NCBI GenBank assembly: GCA_023251875.1
Contig: JAHEXY010000006.1
Span: 186,001-250,000 of the forward strand
DNA from: Bacteroidota bacterium
Lineage (GTDB): Bacteria; Bacteroidota; Bacteroidia; JAHEXY01
DNA: 64,000 bases
Direction: 5' to 3'
A program made the position numbers and the translations under genes. The notes beneath the pieces were generated by a model. That model worked only from the letters and a program-made list of their open reading frames with translations, had not been told where the DNA came from and made no database searches. This document shows positions 1 through 9,917 of the stretch, piece after piece (the first letter of the stretch is position 1; every line of letters starts with the position of its first letter).

Positions 1-1457
1 GAAGGAATGGTTTTATCGGTATTGAAATCGGAATAATAACTGTAAAATTGGCCTGATGAAGTTGTATCGTTAATGGCATTGGGTGATCGGTAGGTGGCGT
101 CTGCGGCAAAGTCAGATGCGGTATATATATTTCCCGAATGTCGTAATAAATAGGCTTGGTATTCAAAAGAAGTTCTATTGGTGAGTGGTACCGGCATACT
201 TTGTAATGCAGCATTGGCTGTATAATCATATACTGTTTGATTGGCTACTACAAAATTTTCACTTCTGTTTATGGCCTGGCTTTGCTTTACCATGCCAAGA
301 TTATTGGCGTATGTTTTGGTTTCGTATTGTTTGATAGAAGTAGAGGCATCGCCTTCGCTAAAGGTTCGGCTGTATATCCAGTTAATATCATTATAACTGT
401 CGTTATCAGTATACCAAAAGCAATAAGATGGAACGCTTGCGCTGCCAAAGAATAGCTGAGAAGCACTTGTTGTAGTACTCCATTTTCCATAATTTCTGCT
501 GTTGGCAATGCCGCCTTCATATACATTGCCAACCGGCCTTACCCTCCACGCATAATAACCGCTTCCTTCTCCAATAGTAAGTTTTAGATAGCTGTATATG
601 GTTTTTACTCCCGATATTGTTGTGCTAAAAGTATCGTTTTTGTCTAAAAATAGATTTAGGGCATCATTCCAATCAATTTTTTGTGAAGTAATGGTTCTTT
701 CATCTGAGTTAGTATTTTCGCTGGTATTGTACAAACGCAACAATTGAAATTGCCAGTAAGGAACATCCGTAATAGCAGCAGGTACAGAATAGGTGATTTT
801 TCCCATAGCATCTATAGTTGAAGGTGCTGTATAGGAAGATACCCATGAAAATAATTGCTGGCTGCTTGCGGTGCTAATTTGACTGATAGTAGTTGACAGA
901 TTGCTTACATCCAGAGTATATTGAATTTCGTGTGTGAGCTTAAGCGTAAAATACAATTGAACATTGGCATTTACAGAAAGTGATGATGGGGTAATATAGA
1001 GCATATTTACATCTGCCTGTTTTGATGGGTTGCTGCTGAACCAATCATCAACATCTAATTCATATATTATTTCCGGTGACGCACTACTTAGGCTAAGTGT
1101 AATAACTTTTCCTGCTGATCCATCAGTTGTATAGGTTGCGTAACTTACAGCCGACCCACTAGTAGGAACTTTATAAGGTTTAATAGTTAATTTTATGCTG
1201 CTTGTAACCGTATTGGTACCAAAAAGATAATCAGAACCTAAGTTTAAATAAATGCGTAGTTTAGAATCAGTATTTGTGCGGCTAAGGCCCGAATTACTTT
1301 CTTTTTGTGCAAATATTTTATAGGTAGTAGCAGACGAAATAGCCGATGACAATTGCGAATAGCTATAACTCTGACTTTGACTTACTGATAGGCCATATAG
1401 CTGTATTGTAAACAGCAGGCAAACAAAAAAGATACTGATGGAACGAATGGCTTTCAT
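1..1457 (-). CDS. Secreted RHS/YD-like protein, DUF6443 type (3' part outside window)
   Basis: An open frame runs from ATG at 1457 to the window edge (485 codons) without a stop. It begins with a signal peptide (MKAIRSISIFFVCLLFTIQ). A Ser/Thr/Tyr-rich extracellular region follows. Near the edge it reads VYDYTANAALQSMPVPL and then an FYSYYSDFNTDKTIP-like stretch; I recognise this pattern from Bacteroidota RHS-like proteins, in which the DUF6443 region precedes YD repeats and a variable C-terminus. The variable C-terminus, if present, lies outside the window. It follows the other RHS-like gene in the same direction after 241 bases, so the two probably act as a pair at the cell surface. Any toxin or polymorphic function is inference. 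Its upstream leader is nearly the same as that of the unrelated gene starting at 13956. Confidence 0.7.
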   Translation of the reverse strand, partial: MKAIRSISIFFVCLLFTIQLYGLSVSQSQSYSYSQLSSAISSATTYKIFAQKESNSGLSRTNTDSKLRIYLNLGSDYLFGTNTVTSSIKLTIKPYKVPTSGSAVSYATYTTDGSAGKVITLSLSSASPEIIYELDVDDWFSSNPSKQADVNMLYITPSSLSVNANVQLYFTLKLTHEIQYTLDVSNLSTTISQISTASSQQLFSWVSSYTAPSTIDAMGKITYSVPAAITDVPYWQFQLLRLYNTSENTNSDERTITSQKIDWNDALNLFLDKNDTFSTTISGVKTIYSYLKLTIGEGSGYYAWRVRPVGNVYEGGIANSRNYGKWSTTTSASQLFFGSASVPSYCFWYTDNDSYNDINWIYSRTFSEGDASTSIKQYETKTYANNLGMVKQSQAINRSENFVVANQTVYDYTANAALQSMPVPLTNRTSFEYQAYLLRHSGNIYTASDFAADATYRSPNAINDTTSSGQFYSYYSDFNTDKTIP

Positions 1458-1549
1458 ATGTATATAATTTTATTTTTTAGTAGTCATATGGAATACGCCA
1501 TGTTATATTCATTCGTGTTTGTGCACGTTCGGTGCATGGCTATTTCATA
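1455..1549 (-). promoter_or_regulatory. Shared 95-nt leader, copy A, with MAYSI leader ORF
   Basis: The 95 bases upstream of and including the start codon of the partial RHS gene match 13954-14048 at roughly 85% by eye. On the minus strand both copies carry ATGGCGTATTCCATATGA (here 1501 to 1484), a five-codon ORF (Met-Ala-Tyr-Ser-Ile-stop) ending about 26 bases before the main ATG. The bases next to the main start (AATTATATACATATG) are also conserved. I infer a duplicated 5' leader or promoter; no Bacteroidota -7/-33 promoter match was convincing. Confidence 0.5.
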
Positions 1550-1698
1550 GTGATATATTATGTAATTGTGTTAAAATAAATTTAAAACGATAAGGCGCTA
1601 AATCCACATTATGTCTTATATAAGGTTTATGATGTTCATTATAATTAGGATAATTGTTATATATATTATTTATTGTCAATTATTTACCAAAAGACAGT

Positions 1699-4600
1699 TT
1701 ATCGTGTTTCTGTTGAATTTCCGTAATGCGTTTCGCTAATGGTTCTTATTCCTTTTTCGGTTTCGGCAATTTTTCTGATTAACTTTCCTTCAGCATTGTA
1801 TTGGTAAAAAGTTCCAAAATGCTGACTATCAAAAGTTGTTAACAAACGAAGTGTATTTGGATCGTAAACATAGCAAGTCATTTCCGCAGAATAAGGTTGC
1901 ACACGAACATCATCCAGGTATATTTTTGAAGACATATCTCCGCTTATTTTAATAACTGGCATAAAAGTGTTTCCTTCAGTAAGGGTAGAGCTCCATGTGG
2001 AAGAGCTTAATTCTGCTGAATACAATGTCCATTCGCCCACACGTGCTACTTTCGAAAAATTTACATCCGTAAATTTTGAAGAGCTTTCTGTAAGTTTAGC
2101 AGAACAATTAAGGCTTTCGTTATCTAAACGCATCCAAAACATTACTACTATTCCGTCATCATCTAATTGATCAGTAAATGTGATGGTTTTTAAATCAAGG
2201 CTTGTAGCAGTAGTTGATATTGCTATTTCTATGGAATTGGAACCGGAATGGGCATACGTTGAATTTATACTAGCTGTTGAAGTAGAAACCGTATATTCAT
2301 CTTCGAAATAATATTTGCCGGAAAAGTATAGGTAATTTTCAAAACCTTCATACAAAACAGCATCGTAATTTGCATTAGCAGCTTTTAAATAAGGCACTGA
2401 TTGCCTGTAACCATATTTTGCACAATTGTAATTACCCAATTGATCTTTTTCTTCCAATATATCACCATAAGGTGAATAGGCTGTAACAGTACTGGTTTTG
2501 TACCAGTTTTCGTGCTGACTTTCGGCTAAAAAATCGAAGTAATAAAAATTATCGGTATAGCCTGAGGTATAGGTTCTGTAATACTCATCATCACCCGAAT
2601 TTGTAATGGATGTATTGTAGCGATAAGTTTCAATGGGTCTCCATTTACCATAAGCTCCGGTGGTATATTCATCTCTCCTGTTGGTAATATCATAAATATC
2701 TTTTAAGTCATCGCTTAATTCCCAATCATCGGAATAGCGTGTTGCTGTAGCATCTACAATATAGCCCATTTCATAATCATCATAGGCTTTGTAGGTATCA
2801 ATATCATTTACCTTCCAAGCGGTTTCAGGCTCAATACTTATTCCTCCATTACGTTTCAGCTCATATACCAATTGGCCTGTTTCGTTAATATACCAATGTG
2901 TATTTCGGTTAATGCTATAGGTAGCTACAATTTTACCTCCTGTATTTACCTCTAAGGTGTAACTGTTGGTAAAGGCTCCTGCATATAACCTTAAGCCCAA
3001 ATATTTGAATGTAAGAGCCGATGAAGCTGAATAACCCGAAGCATAAGAAGAAATATAACCGGAATAGGTATATACAATAGAGTATCCATAATTAAGACCG
3101 CTAGCGAATATATCGTCATTTAGCTGATTTGCCAAATCGGATATGCTGTTAAATTCTTTTAACCAAGAAGAGCTGAATGTTACGCCTGCCGAATTCCATG
3201 CTTTGTTAACATTGGAACTACTGGTAACACCACTCATATTGGGGCCTCCTGATGAAGATTTTGTGCCATAGGTAGTAAACGAACCGGCTATTTCATTTAG
3301 CTGATTGGTACGGGCAGATTGTAATACTTCCATAGCAGCATCGCTGATAGAAACCTGCTCCTGGTTGTCTTCCACAGCTTTTAAGTACACATAATTGTAC
3401 TGCATATAATCAATATGGTAATACACCGTTTTAGTATTATTACTGGCATCTTTACCACGAATAACCAATAAGTCTCCTTTATTAAGCATATCCATAATAT
3501 CATTTACATCGGCAGAGGTGGTAGTAGTTTTAAGCGTTAAATAGGGTTGGTCTAATACACTACTATGAGCTAAACTAATTTGCACATTGTAATCACTTTT
3601 TGAGCTTACACGAAAACCTTCGTTAAATGCTTTAGGCTCCATCATTTTATATTGGTAAGATGCAGGAATATTATAATGCGTATAGGTTCCATTATGATCA
3701 TTAGATTTTGATAAATCAAAGCCATTGTATTCGTCATAAGTTTTGGTAACCACAGCTTGGCCGCTATGTTTATTAAATGCATCATATTTTTCGGTATTGC
3801 TTACCCCATCACGATAAGTTTTTACACTCTTAAGTATGGCAGGGTAATGAATATCTTTGCTGGTAACATGAGTACATAGCGATTCTTTGTTATAAATGGT
3901 GGTGGTTTGCTCCACAACATCCATATTAATACCGATGTTCTTTAATAAAGTTGCTAAATCGGCAAATGAGGTAGAGGTGCTTTCATTTGTAACTGTAGTG
4001 GTTTGTCTCGATTCCATGGCAATTACTTCGGTTCTGCCTAAATAATCTGAATCATAGTCTTCTCCCACCTCATCCATAATGTTTACTTTATCACCCGGCT
4101 CTACATAAGCGTAATATACGCCTAGGCTTAAATCATTATCATCAGGTGCATTAATTTCATCATAATTGCCTTCATAGGTTTCTAGGCTAAGTGGCTGGCC
4201 ATGCATATCGTTTTGAATAATACTATAGCCTTGCCTTGCCCATAATTCGTTATATGCGTTTTGCTCTACATCTTTATCGAGTTGAAAAATATCTACAAAA
4301 GCATCGCCTAAAAAATCTGCCGATTCCGTGATGAGATCCCAAATTTCTTCTCCTTCACTTGCTACAAGAGTTGCAAAATCTTTTATAAGTATAACTGCTA
4401 GCAAAGGAATTTCTGCAACAGTTATTGTTGATCCGCCATCAGAACCTGAAGCCTGATAAATTGCAACATCAGTTATGCAATTGTTTATAAAGGTTAGTAT
4501 ATGATTCAACATGTCAATTAAATTTCCAAGTGTAGAAGATAAGGCAGCATCGCTGCTAATGGAATCACGGAAGCTATCTAACAAATCTATAATACCATCT

Positions 4601-7600
4601 AATAAATCCGTAACATCATTGATATCAGAAAAATCTGCATTAGTAAATGAGTTGTCTCCATTAAACATATCTTCAAAAGCATCAATCAAAGTTTTAATAC
4701 TGTTATATATCAACACTATGGTTTCATGTGTGCCTGAATTGCTTAATAAATCTTCTAAAGTAAGTGTAGAAAGAGGAGACCAATTTTCTTCTCCCCTTGA
4801 GGTAATATCATATTTAACCGGATAGTTATAAGCTGTATTGAATTTTTTAACCTGAAAACCGGGGTTTGTTTTTCCTGAATAAATATTTTTTACTACTACT
4901 CTTCCGTATCCAACAGAAGCGCCAGGTAATATACTTTCGCCAATTGTACCACTTATTTCTCTTCTATCTACTCCATATAAAAATATTTCTCCCAAATCTC
5001 TATCAGAAACATCCATTAATTGTATCATGCCGTTTTCTTCTCTTATGGCCTGGGGCTCGTTTACCGCTACACCACTGGAGCTGCCATCTTCGTTTTGATA
5101 CACATATTCATTGCCATAAAGGGCAGCATCTTGGGAGTTTCCTCCAATACCTTCGTCATACATCAGTAATCTTTTTACTCTAACACCGCCACCGAGTTTT
5201 TTATCTAAAACAGGTATTTTAAAATACGATTTAGATGTATTCATATATTTGCAATAAGCATCAAAATCATATTCATCGGTATTGCTTACATATTCAAATG
5301 CATCGCCTGTACAATTATTTAAAGCATCAACATATTCGTCCCATACGCCAAAGTGAGCGGCTCCGGTAAAAAGTAGGGCTACATTTCCCATAAAATCTGC
5401 TATATCAAAATCAGATGATTTGCCACAAAACAATAACTGACTGCCAATAGCCTGATCAATGGTAGCTATTTCATTCATATCAACTGTTGTAGGAAAAGAT
5501 GTTTTATTGGATTCAATATCTTTTAAAGGAGCATCGTCCCAGCAATTACCCACAGCACTCATTCTATTTGCTTTAAAAAAATCAATGGCGGCATTGCGAG
5601 CGGGTGTGGTTTTCTTGTCTACGGCCGTCATATCTACAGCATCTACATCAATGTACAATAGCTTTTTTCCTGAATCATAACCTACATTTTGAACAGATTG
5701 ATAGGTACTGATTTGTTCTGAAGTACATTCATCAAGACCCGGGGTAGTGCCTTTGTATGAGAAAAGAAATTTAGAATATAAATAATTTCCATTAGTTGGC
5801 CTGTTATGAAAGCTATTATCATCTTGTGTGGATGGGTTGGCTTTACATCTTTTTGATGTAATAAAATAATCATATAAATGATCTTTCCATTTACTCATAG
5901 TGCTACTATAAGAAGCATCGTTTTTATCCAATCCAAAATAATCGCTCATATTCAAATAATAGCGAACGTATTTTTTTCCATCGCTTCCTGTTTTAACAGC
6001 ATTTAATTCGTCTTGATAATAATCGTCTTCATTACCTGTTGATGGATACAAGCCTACCATGGCAAAAGCAGGATAGTCTTGAACATATTGGTAATCTTTT
6101 TGTTCGTATTGAATTAAAATATTTCCACCCGATGGCAGTTGTATTTTTTTTAAATGCCAGGCTGCAGGGTCAAAATCATTATCATCGGGATTTTGTGTTA
6201 CCCAGTTTCTTAATTTGCTGATACGATCTCCTCCATTGTACTGGTAATTGCCCCATGCATCAATATTGCAATTATCGTAGTCGGGATTTTCATTTGATGA
6301 GCCAAAATCTTTGCCATATTGTACTACATCAGGATACAGGCTTTCAATAGAAGATGCATAGTTGTCGGATTGTTTATACTGGTAAGTAAATTCATAGGGG
6401 CTTATTTTTGCTGCATATACACCTTGATAATCCGTCCATACTTTTTTAAGTGTTAATTTTCCTGCTCTTTTGCTTTTATCTGCATCTTCTTTAGTTCCGC
6501 TTGAATTAGGCAAGCCATCCATTAATGAATAGTCGTACGAAAAATTAATGGTTTGCAATAATTTTCCGGCATTGCCGGATGCATCTTTGGCATAGAGTTC
6601 AATTTGATCTAGCTTTTTAAGTTTATGTATACCCTTGCTTCCTTTAGTTTTAGCTGCAGTAGTATTAGAAGCAGCATCTATGCCATCTAAACGATCGGAT
6701 GTAATAAATTTGGCTATATGTGTTCTTGTTTCAATGCTACTCAGGTAATACACTTCTTTTTCGCCATAGCAAACTTGTCCGCCATCATCCATAGTTGTAG
6801 ATAATTCTCCTTTTCCGTATAACAAACCATCGTATGGTATTCTCCATCTATACCAATCAGTATTTGAAGTACTGTATTTAGATTTACTTCCATGCACACG
6901 GGTATAATTAAATTTGGTATATCCCCCAAAGTCGTCATCACTTGGTCCATTCAATGAGCGGTCAATATAATCGGGAGTGGTAATATCAGTTAATAAATAA
7001 GAAGTGGCATAAGGTTGATTAACTGTTTCACCTACTATAGATGAACTTTTGCTGTCGCTTGAAATATCTTTATAAACAATAAAATTATTTTCATCAATAT
7101 TGGCTTCATCACTTTCTTTTAATCCATATTTTAAACTTCCCTCGTTACGGGCATATACAGGTAGGCTATAATTGTAGCGTAAACCGTTTTCATTATAGGT
7201 AACTATTTCGCCAATTCCATCGGCAATATAAGTTTCGGAGCGGTCAATAAAACTACTTACATTGCTATTGTCGCTGTTATAGCCCATGCCATTGTTTATT
7301 TGCGAATTAGTATGGTAGCCTATGTAGGAAGATCGGCTTACTCTTCCATATTTATTCAATTCTAAATCATCACTACCATAATCTAATCCGCTCATATCGG
7401 CTTGGTATTCGTATTCTTCAATATTATCATCTTTGCCCTTTATATATTTTAGATCCACTTTATCTGCACCATCATAAGGGCTAATATTTATATTGCCTCC
7501 TTTATCTCCATCAAAACGCATAAAATATGGTTCGTCACCAGAGGAAGCAAATTTGTAGCTGTCGGAAGTTTTAGCCCATTCGGTAGTTTTCATGGTTGAG

Positions 7601-8850
7601 GTTCCTGAACCGATACTGTGGCTAATAGGATCAGAGCCTATATTTATAAAATTACCAACCGATTTAATAGTTGTAGTAGCAGAAACTGTAGTGGGCGCAT
7701 AATGGGTAGCATTACGGTTATACAATTTAAATCCGCCAATCATACCCTGGCCGGTAGCTATAAACTGATCTGGATTACCAAAAGGGATGGGTAAAAATAA
7801 ATCACTTTTTTGATACGGATTTTCATTTTCGCGGCAATAATCCATTCTCGCATTTCCACTACTAGGAGTGGCTTTATGAGAATACATAAACCCATAGGCT
7901 TTTTGGTTAGTAACATTGTCTTTATAATCCATATACGAATAAGAAGAAATATAACCATCTGTCCATTGCCAACCCCATGCGCCACCGCTAAACTGAAAAT
8001 TATATTGATAATTATATCCGGTAAATTGCTGGGTACTTGTGGGCCGCACTAAAGCACCGGCAGCAAATAAACCATAATGGCTTCCCATTTGAATTGCATT
8101 GTTACCAATAGAAGAAAGTTTAGAAGTAAGTTCACCTTTCCATCTATTGATACCTTCACTTGCTTTTTGTTGGCCATAATTTAAACTGCTGTTTTCTGTG
8201 TTTGCATTTTCATTGCTACCACTACTTGCTACCATTGAAGCAACACTTGTTGCCAGTGCAGCAGGGTTTAGGGCAACTGAAAAACTTGATTGGGCTTCAT
8301 TAACATCCCAATTGTATCCAAAACTTTGTCCTAATACATCTAAGCCAATGCCAAAACCAAAGCCGAAACCTTTGTAATTATTATAGCGAAAATTAGCGCT
8401 TGGATTAATTCCAACACCATCATAAGAAACACCTGTGTAAATACTGTTTCCTATGGTATAATTTCTTGGCAGTTTATTTCTTATTGTAGAAGAAGCTCCA
8501 TTCCAATCATCGGCAAAACCATGTTTTTGGCGATTAATGGCTCCCGGATTAAGTGTCCAGCCGTAGCCAACCCAAGAGGCTTCTTCTTCCGGTACAATAC
8601 CGCTATGATACGAAAGCGACATAGCATATCCGCTACCCTGAGGGCCAGGAACATTTAATACAGGAATATTATACACAAAATCTCCGGTAAACTCATTTAC
8701 CATATCTGTTGTAACCACAGGCTCAAAGCTTGAAAATTCAGGCGATACAGGGCCTGATGTTAAAGCATAGGAAGTTGCAGGATATAGTAACTGCCCAATT
8801 ATGTTCAAAACAATGTATACAGCAATTATTTTACAGAGTTTAGCTTTCAT
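1699..8850 (-). CDS. Giant secreted RHS/SpvB-like cell-surface protein (~2383 aa)
   Basis: The N-terminus is a signal peptide (MKAKLCKIIAVYIVLNIIG). It is followed by the block EFTGDFVYNIPVLNVPGPQG and then SLSYHSGIVPEEEASWVGYG, which is the characteristic start of Bacteroidota RHS-associated proteins related to SpvB/TcdB N-termini. The middle is low-complexity, Asp/Ser/Tyr-rich beta-type sequence. The C-terminus (YVYDPNTLRLLTTFDSQHFG, then FYQYNAEGKLIRK) is a YD-type repeat. I place the start at ATG 8850 rather than TTG 8871 (seven residues longer) because it gives a clean signal peptide. No T9SS C-terminal domain is visible. It sits 49 bases downstream of the zinc-ribbon gene and 241 bases upstream of the partial RHS gene, all on one strand, so the three may form an operon. 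Substrate or target is unknown. Confidence 0.75.
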   Translation of the reverse strand: MKAKLCKIIAVYIVLNIIGQLLYPATSYALTSGPVSPEFSSFEPVVTTDMVNEFTGDFVYNIPVLNVPGPQGSGYAMSLSYHSGIVPEEEASWVGYGWTLNPGAINRQKHGFADDWNGASSTIRNKLPRNYTIGNSIYTGVSYDGVGINPSANFRYNNYKGFGFGFGIGLDVLGQSFGYNWDVNEAQSSFSVALNPAALATSVASMVASSGSNENANTENSSLNYGQQKASEGINRWKGELTSKLSSIGNNAIQMGSHYGLFAAGALVRPTSTQQFTGYNYQYNFQFSGGAWGWQWTDGYISSYSYMDYKDNVTNQKAYGFMYSHKATPSSGNARMDYCRENENPYQKSDLFLPIPFGNPDQFIATGQGMIGGFKLYNRNATHYAPTTVSATTTIKSVGNFINIGSDPISHSIGSGTSTMKTTEWAKTSDSYKFASSGDEPYFMRFDGDKGGNINISPYDGADKVDLKYIKGKDDNIEEYEYQADMSGLDYGSDDLELNKYGRVSRSSYIGYHTNSQINNGMGYNSDNSNVSSFIDRSETYIADGIGEIVTYNENGLRYNYSLPVYARNEGSLKYGLKESDEANIDENNFIVYKDISSDSKSSSIVGETVNQPYATSYLLTDITTPDYIDRSLNGPSDDDFGGYTKFNYTRVHGSKSKYSTSNTDWYRWRIPYDGLLYGKGELSTTMDDGGQVCYGEKEVYYLSSIETRTHIAKFITSDRLDGIDAASNTTAAKTKGSKGIHKLKKLDQIELYAKDASGNAGKLLQTINFSYDYSLMDGLPNSSGTKEDADKSKRAGKLTLKKVWTDYQGVYAAKISPYEFTYQYKQSDNYASSIESLYPDVVQYGKDFGSSNENPDYDNCNIDAWGNYQYNGGDRISKLRNWVTQNPDDNDFDPAAWHLKKIQLPSGGNILIQYEQKDYQYVQDYPAFAMVGLYPSTGNEDDYYQDELNAVKTGSDGKKYVRYYLNMSDYFGLDKNDASYSSTMSKWKDHLYDYFITSKRCKANPSTQDDNSFHNRPTNGNYLYSKFLFSYKGTTPGLDECTSEQISTYQSVQNVGYDSGKKLLYIDVDAVDMTAVDKKTTPARNAAIDFFKANRMSAVGNCWDDAPLKDIESNKTSFPTTVDMNEIATIDQAIGSQLLFCGKSSDFDIADFMGNVALLFTGAAHFGVWDEYVDALNNCTGDAFEYVSNTDEYDFDAYCKYMNTSKSYFKIPVLDKKLGGGVRVKRLLMYDEGIGGNSQDAALYGNEYVYQNEDGSSSGVAVNEPQAIREENGMIQLMDVSDRDLGEIFLYGVDRREISGTIGESILPGASVGYGRVVVKNIYSGKTNPGFQVKKFNTAYNYPVKYDITSRGEENWSPLSTLTLEDLLSNSGTHETIVLIYNSIKTLIDAFEDMFNGDNSFTNADFSDINDVTDLLDGIIDLLDSFRDSISSDAALSSTLGNLIDMLNHILTFINNCITDVAIYQASGSDGGSTITVAEIPLLAVILIKDFATLVASEGEEIWDLITESADFLGDAFVDIFQLDKDVEQNAYNELWARQGYSIIQNDMHGQPLSLETYEGNYDEINAPDDNDLSLGVYYAYVEPGDKVNIMDEVGEDYDSDYLGRTEVIAMESRQTTTVTNESTSTSFADLATLLKNIGINMDVVEQTTTIYNKESLCTHVTSKDIHYPAILKSVKTYRDGVSNTEKYDAFNKHSGQAVVTKTYDEYNGFDLSKSNDHNGTYTHYNIPASYQYKMMEPKAFNEGFRVSSKSDYNVQISLAHSSVLDQPYLTLKTTTTSADVNDIMDMLNKGDLLVIRGKDASNNTKTVYYHIDYMQYNYVYLKAVEDNQEQVSISDAAMEVLQSARTNQLNEIAGSFTTYGTKSSSGGPNMSGVTSSSNVNKAWNSAGVTFSSSWLKEFNSISDLANQLNDDIFASGLNYGYSIVYTYSGYISSYASGYSASSALTFKYLGLRLYAGAFTNSYTLEVNTGGKIVATYSINRNTHWYINETGQLVYELKRNGGISIEPETAWKVNDIDTYKAYDDYEMGYIVDATATRYSDDWELSDDLKDIYDITNRRDEYTTGAYGKWRPIETYRYNTSITNSGDDEYYRTYTSGYTDNFYYFDFLAESQHENWYKTSTVTAYSPYGDILEEKDQLGNYNCAKYGYRQSVPYLKAANANYDAVLYEGFENYLYFSGKYYFEDEYTVSTSTASINSTYAHSGSNSIEIAISTTATSLDLKTITFTDQLDDDGIVVMFWMRLDNESLNCSAKLTESSSKFTDVNFSKVARVGEWTLYSAELSSSTWSSTLTEGNTFMPVIKISGDMSSKIYLDDVRVQPYSAEMTCYVYDPNTLRLLTTFDSQHFGTFYQYNAEGKLIRKIAETEKGIRTISETHYGNSTETR

Positions 8851-8865
8851 TTGATGGTATTTTAA

Positions 8866-8891
8866 GTTCAAAGTTTAAATGTTCAAAGTTT
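8866..8891. repeat. Tandem 11-bp direct repeat in leader of the giant RHS gene
   Basis: GTTCAAAGTTT occurs at 8866-8876 and again at 8881-8891, separated by four bases, between the zinc-ribbon gene stop and the RHS start. Two evenly spaced copies could be a small operator or chance in AT-rich DNA. Confidence 0.35.
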
Positions 8892-8899
8892 TACGAATT

Positions 8900-9283
8900 T
8901 CATGTCCTGTAGCTTATCCCGGTTTCGAGATCTATTAATAAAAGTTTGTAATTTTTTATTCCTGATTTTAGTTGAATAAGCTTGAGCATATCTTCCATAC
9001 TATATTTTTCTATGGGATTGGTTTTTCGTAAAAATTCTATTGTTTTCCATTTTTTTGCCCAACGGAGTATGGTGGTATGGCTCAGATTGAGTAGTGTTGC
9101 TGTTTCTCTGTGGCTGCAACCATTCGTATAAAGCAAGATGGCATGACGCATGGATATGTAATCAATTATCTCATTACTTTTTTCTATAAACTGATAACCG
9201 CAATTTTTACAATGGTAACGCTGCTGTTTTTCAACTTTGCCATACTTAATAATCTGAGGTAATTTGCAATTAGGGCATTGCAT
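8900..9283 (-). CDS. Stand-alone zinc-ribbon/HTH protein, IS1 InsA-like (127 aa)
   Basis: Residues 4-7 (CPNC) and 25-28 (CKNC) form a Cys4 zinc ribbon of the kind found in IS1 InsA and IS1595-type transposase N-termini (CPNC...RYHCKNCGYQF). Residues ~45-75 (ILLYTNGCSHRETATLLNLS, then HTTILRWAKKW) are a helix-turn-helix. No catalytic DDE transposase domain follows: the protein ends 50 residues later with a 'LIDLETGISYRT' tail and stops 49 bases before the giant RHS gene. No InsB-like partner or flanking terminal repeats are visible. It may therefore be a domesticated DNA-binding regulator of the RHS locus or a leftover of a transposon. Start ATG 9283 is the first Met before the CPNC motif. The fold is clear; the regulatory role is inference. 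Confidence 0.7.
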   Translation of the reverse strand: MQCPNCKLPQIIKYGKVEKQQRYHCKNCGYQFIEKSNEIIDYISMRHAILLYTNGCSHRETATLLNLSHTTILRWAKKWKTIEFLRKTNPIEKYSMEDMLKLIQLKSGIKNYKLLLIDLETGISYRT

Positions 9284-9484
9284 AATATTAAAGGGTTATG
9301 ATTTGTAATTATAAATTAGATTTTATAAAGCCATGTGGCAAACCCAGCTTTGAGGGTATTGAATGTTTACTTGATAAATTATTTTAGCATCAATATTGTT
9401 ATAAGTAATTGATATTAAATATATTATAATAAGACAAAACGATTTGCAAATTTTGTTCAGGCAGTAAATATTGTTAATTGTTAA

Positions 9485-9506
9485 TATGATAATTTAAATT
9501 ATCATA
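9485..9506. promoter_or_regulatory. 22-bp perfect palindrome, possible operator
   Basis: The core ATGATAATTTAAATTATCAT at 9486-9505 is its own reverse complement, and the flanking T/A pair extends it to 22 bp. It lies about 200 bases upstream of the zinc-ribbon/HTH gene start. A perfect palindrome of this length suggests a dimeric repressor site or a cruciform. It is entirely A/T except for one G and one C, so chance is not excluded. Confidence 0.4.
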
Positions 9507-9604
9507 AATATTTTATTGTTGATTATTACATGCGTTTGGGGTTTAAGTATGTATTTCCGTTTCAGAGTTACATAGCAATGGGTCAACAGGAATGGGTTCT
9601 AAAA

Positions 9605-9713
9605 AAAATTACTCAGGAAATCAATAACTGCGTAATGCCAATATTCCAAATCTTACTTTACTAGATTTTTCAAAGATGTCATTTTAATTGAACTTACAAT
9701 TAGGACAAAACAT
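9605..9713 (-). pseudogene. Decayed second zinc-ribbon gene (N-terminal remnant)
   Basis: Reading the minus strand from ATG at 9713 in one frame gives MFCPNCKFN, stop, then NDIFEKSSKVRFGILALRSY, stop, FPE, stop. The CPNCK start mirrors the intact zinc-ribbon protein next door (MQCPNCK). The 'CPNCxSNDI..xGKVRFGIQRYRC' layout is common in Bacteroidota IS1-type zinc ribbons, so this looks like a separate, degraded family member rather than a recent duplicate. The second Cys pair and HTH are not recognisable. Identification is by eye and rests mostly on the first 30 codons. Confidence 0.4.
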
Positions 9714-9917
9714 AAGAGTTTGCATTGGGGGTTTAAAGTCTTGTCTCTTTATAAATATATAATAATTAATGTTTTAGACTTTTAATAGCAAACTATTTAA
9801 GAAAATACTCAGCTTAGAAAAGCAGAATGTTGGGATTGTAACATCTTACTACCCTAGCTAATTTTGATTAGTAAATAACACATAATTAATTTCTGTTAAA
9901 GAGAAAAAAAATAACAC

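Larger units (their letters stand above)
9284..9917. other. Intergenic region between divergent genes (634 bp)
   Basis: This AT-rich gap separates the leftward zinc-ribbon/RHS genes from the rightward DUF1566 gene and should hold both promoters. Visible in it are a 22-bp perfect palindrome at 9485-9506, a decayed zinc-ribbon gene fragment at 9605-9713 on the minus strand, and a short palindrome ATTTGCAAAT near 9449. I saw no intact gene and no convincing TAnnTTTG promoter box. Confidence 0.5.

Noticed and set aside
4866-5183. Plus-strand ORFs of 60-110 codons inside the RHS gene
   Set aside because: They are antisense shadows of a long, well-supported coding frame and show no family motifs.
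1699-8871. TTG at 8871 as start of the giant RHS gene
   Set aside because: ATG 8850 gives a proper basic-hydrophobic signal peptide; the seven extra residues from TTG lie in the direct-repeat leader.
8900-9283. Complete insertion sequence of the IS1 family
   Set aside because: No InsB-type DDE domain, terminal inverted repeats or target duplication were visible around the zinc-ribbon gene.
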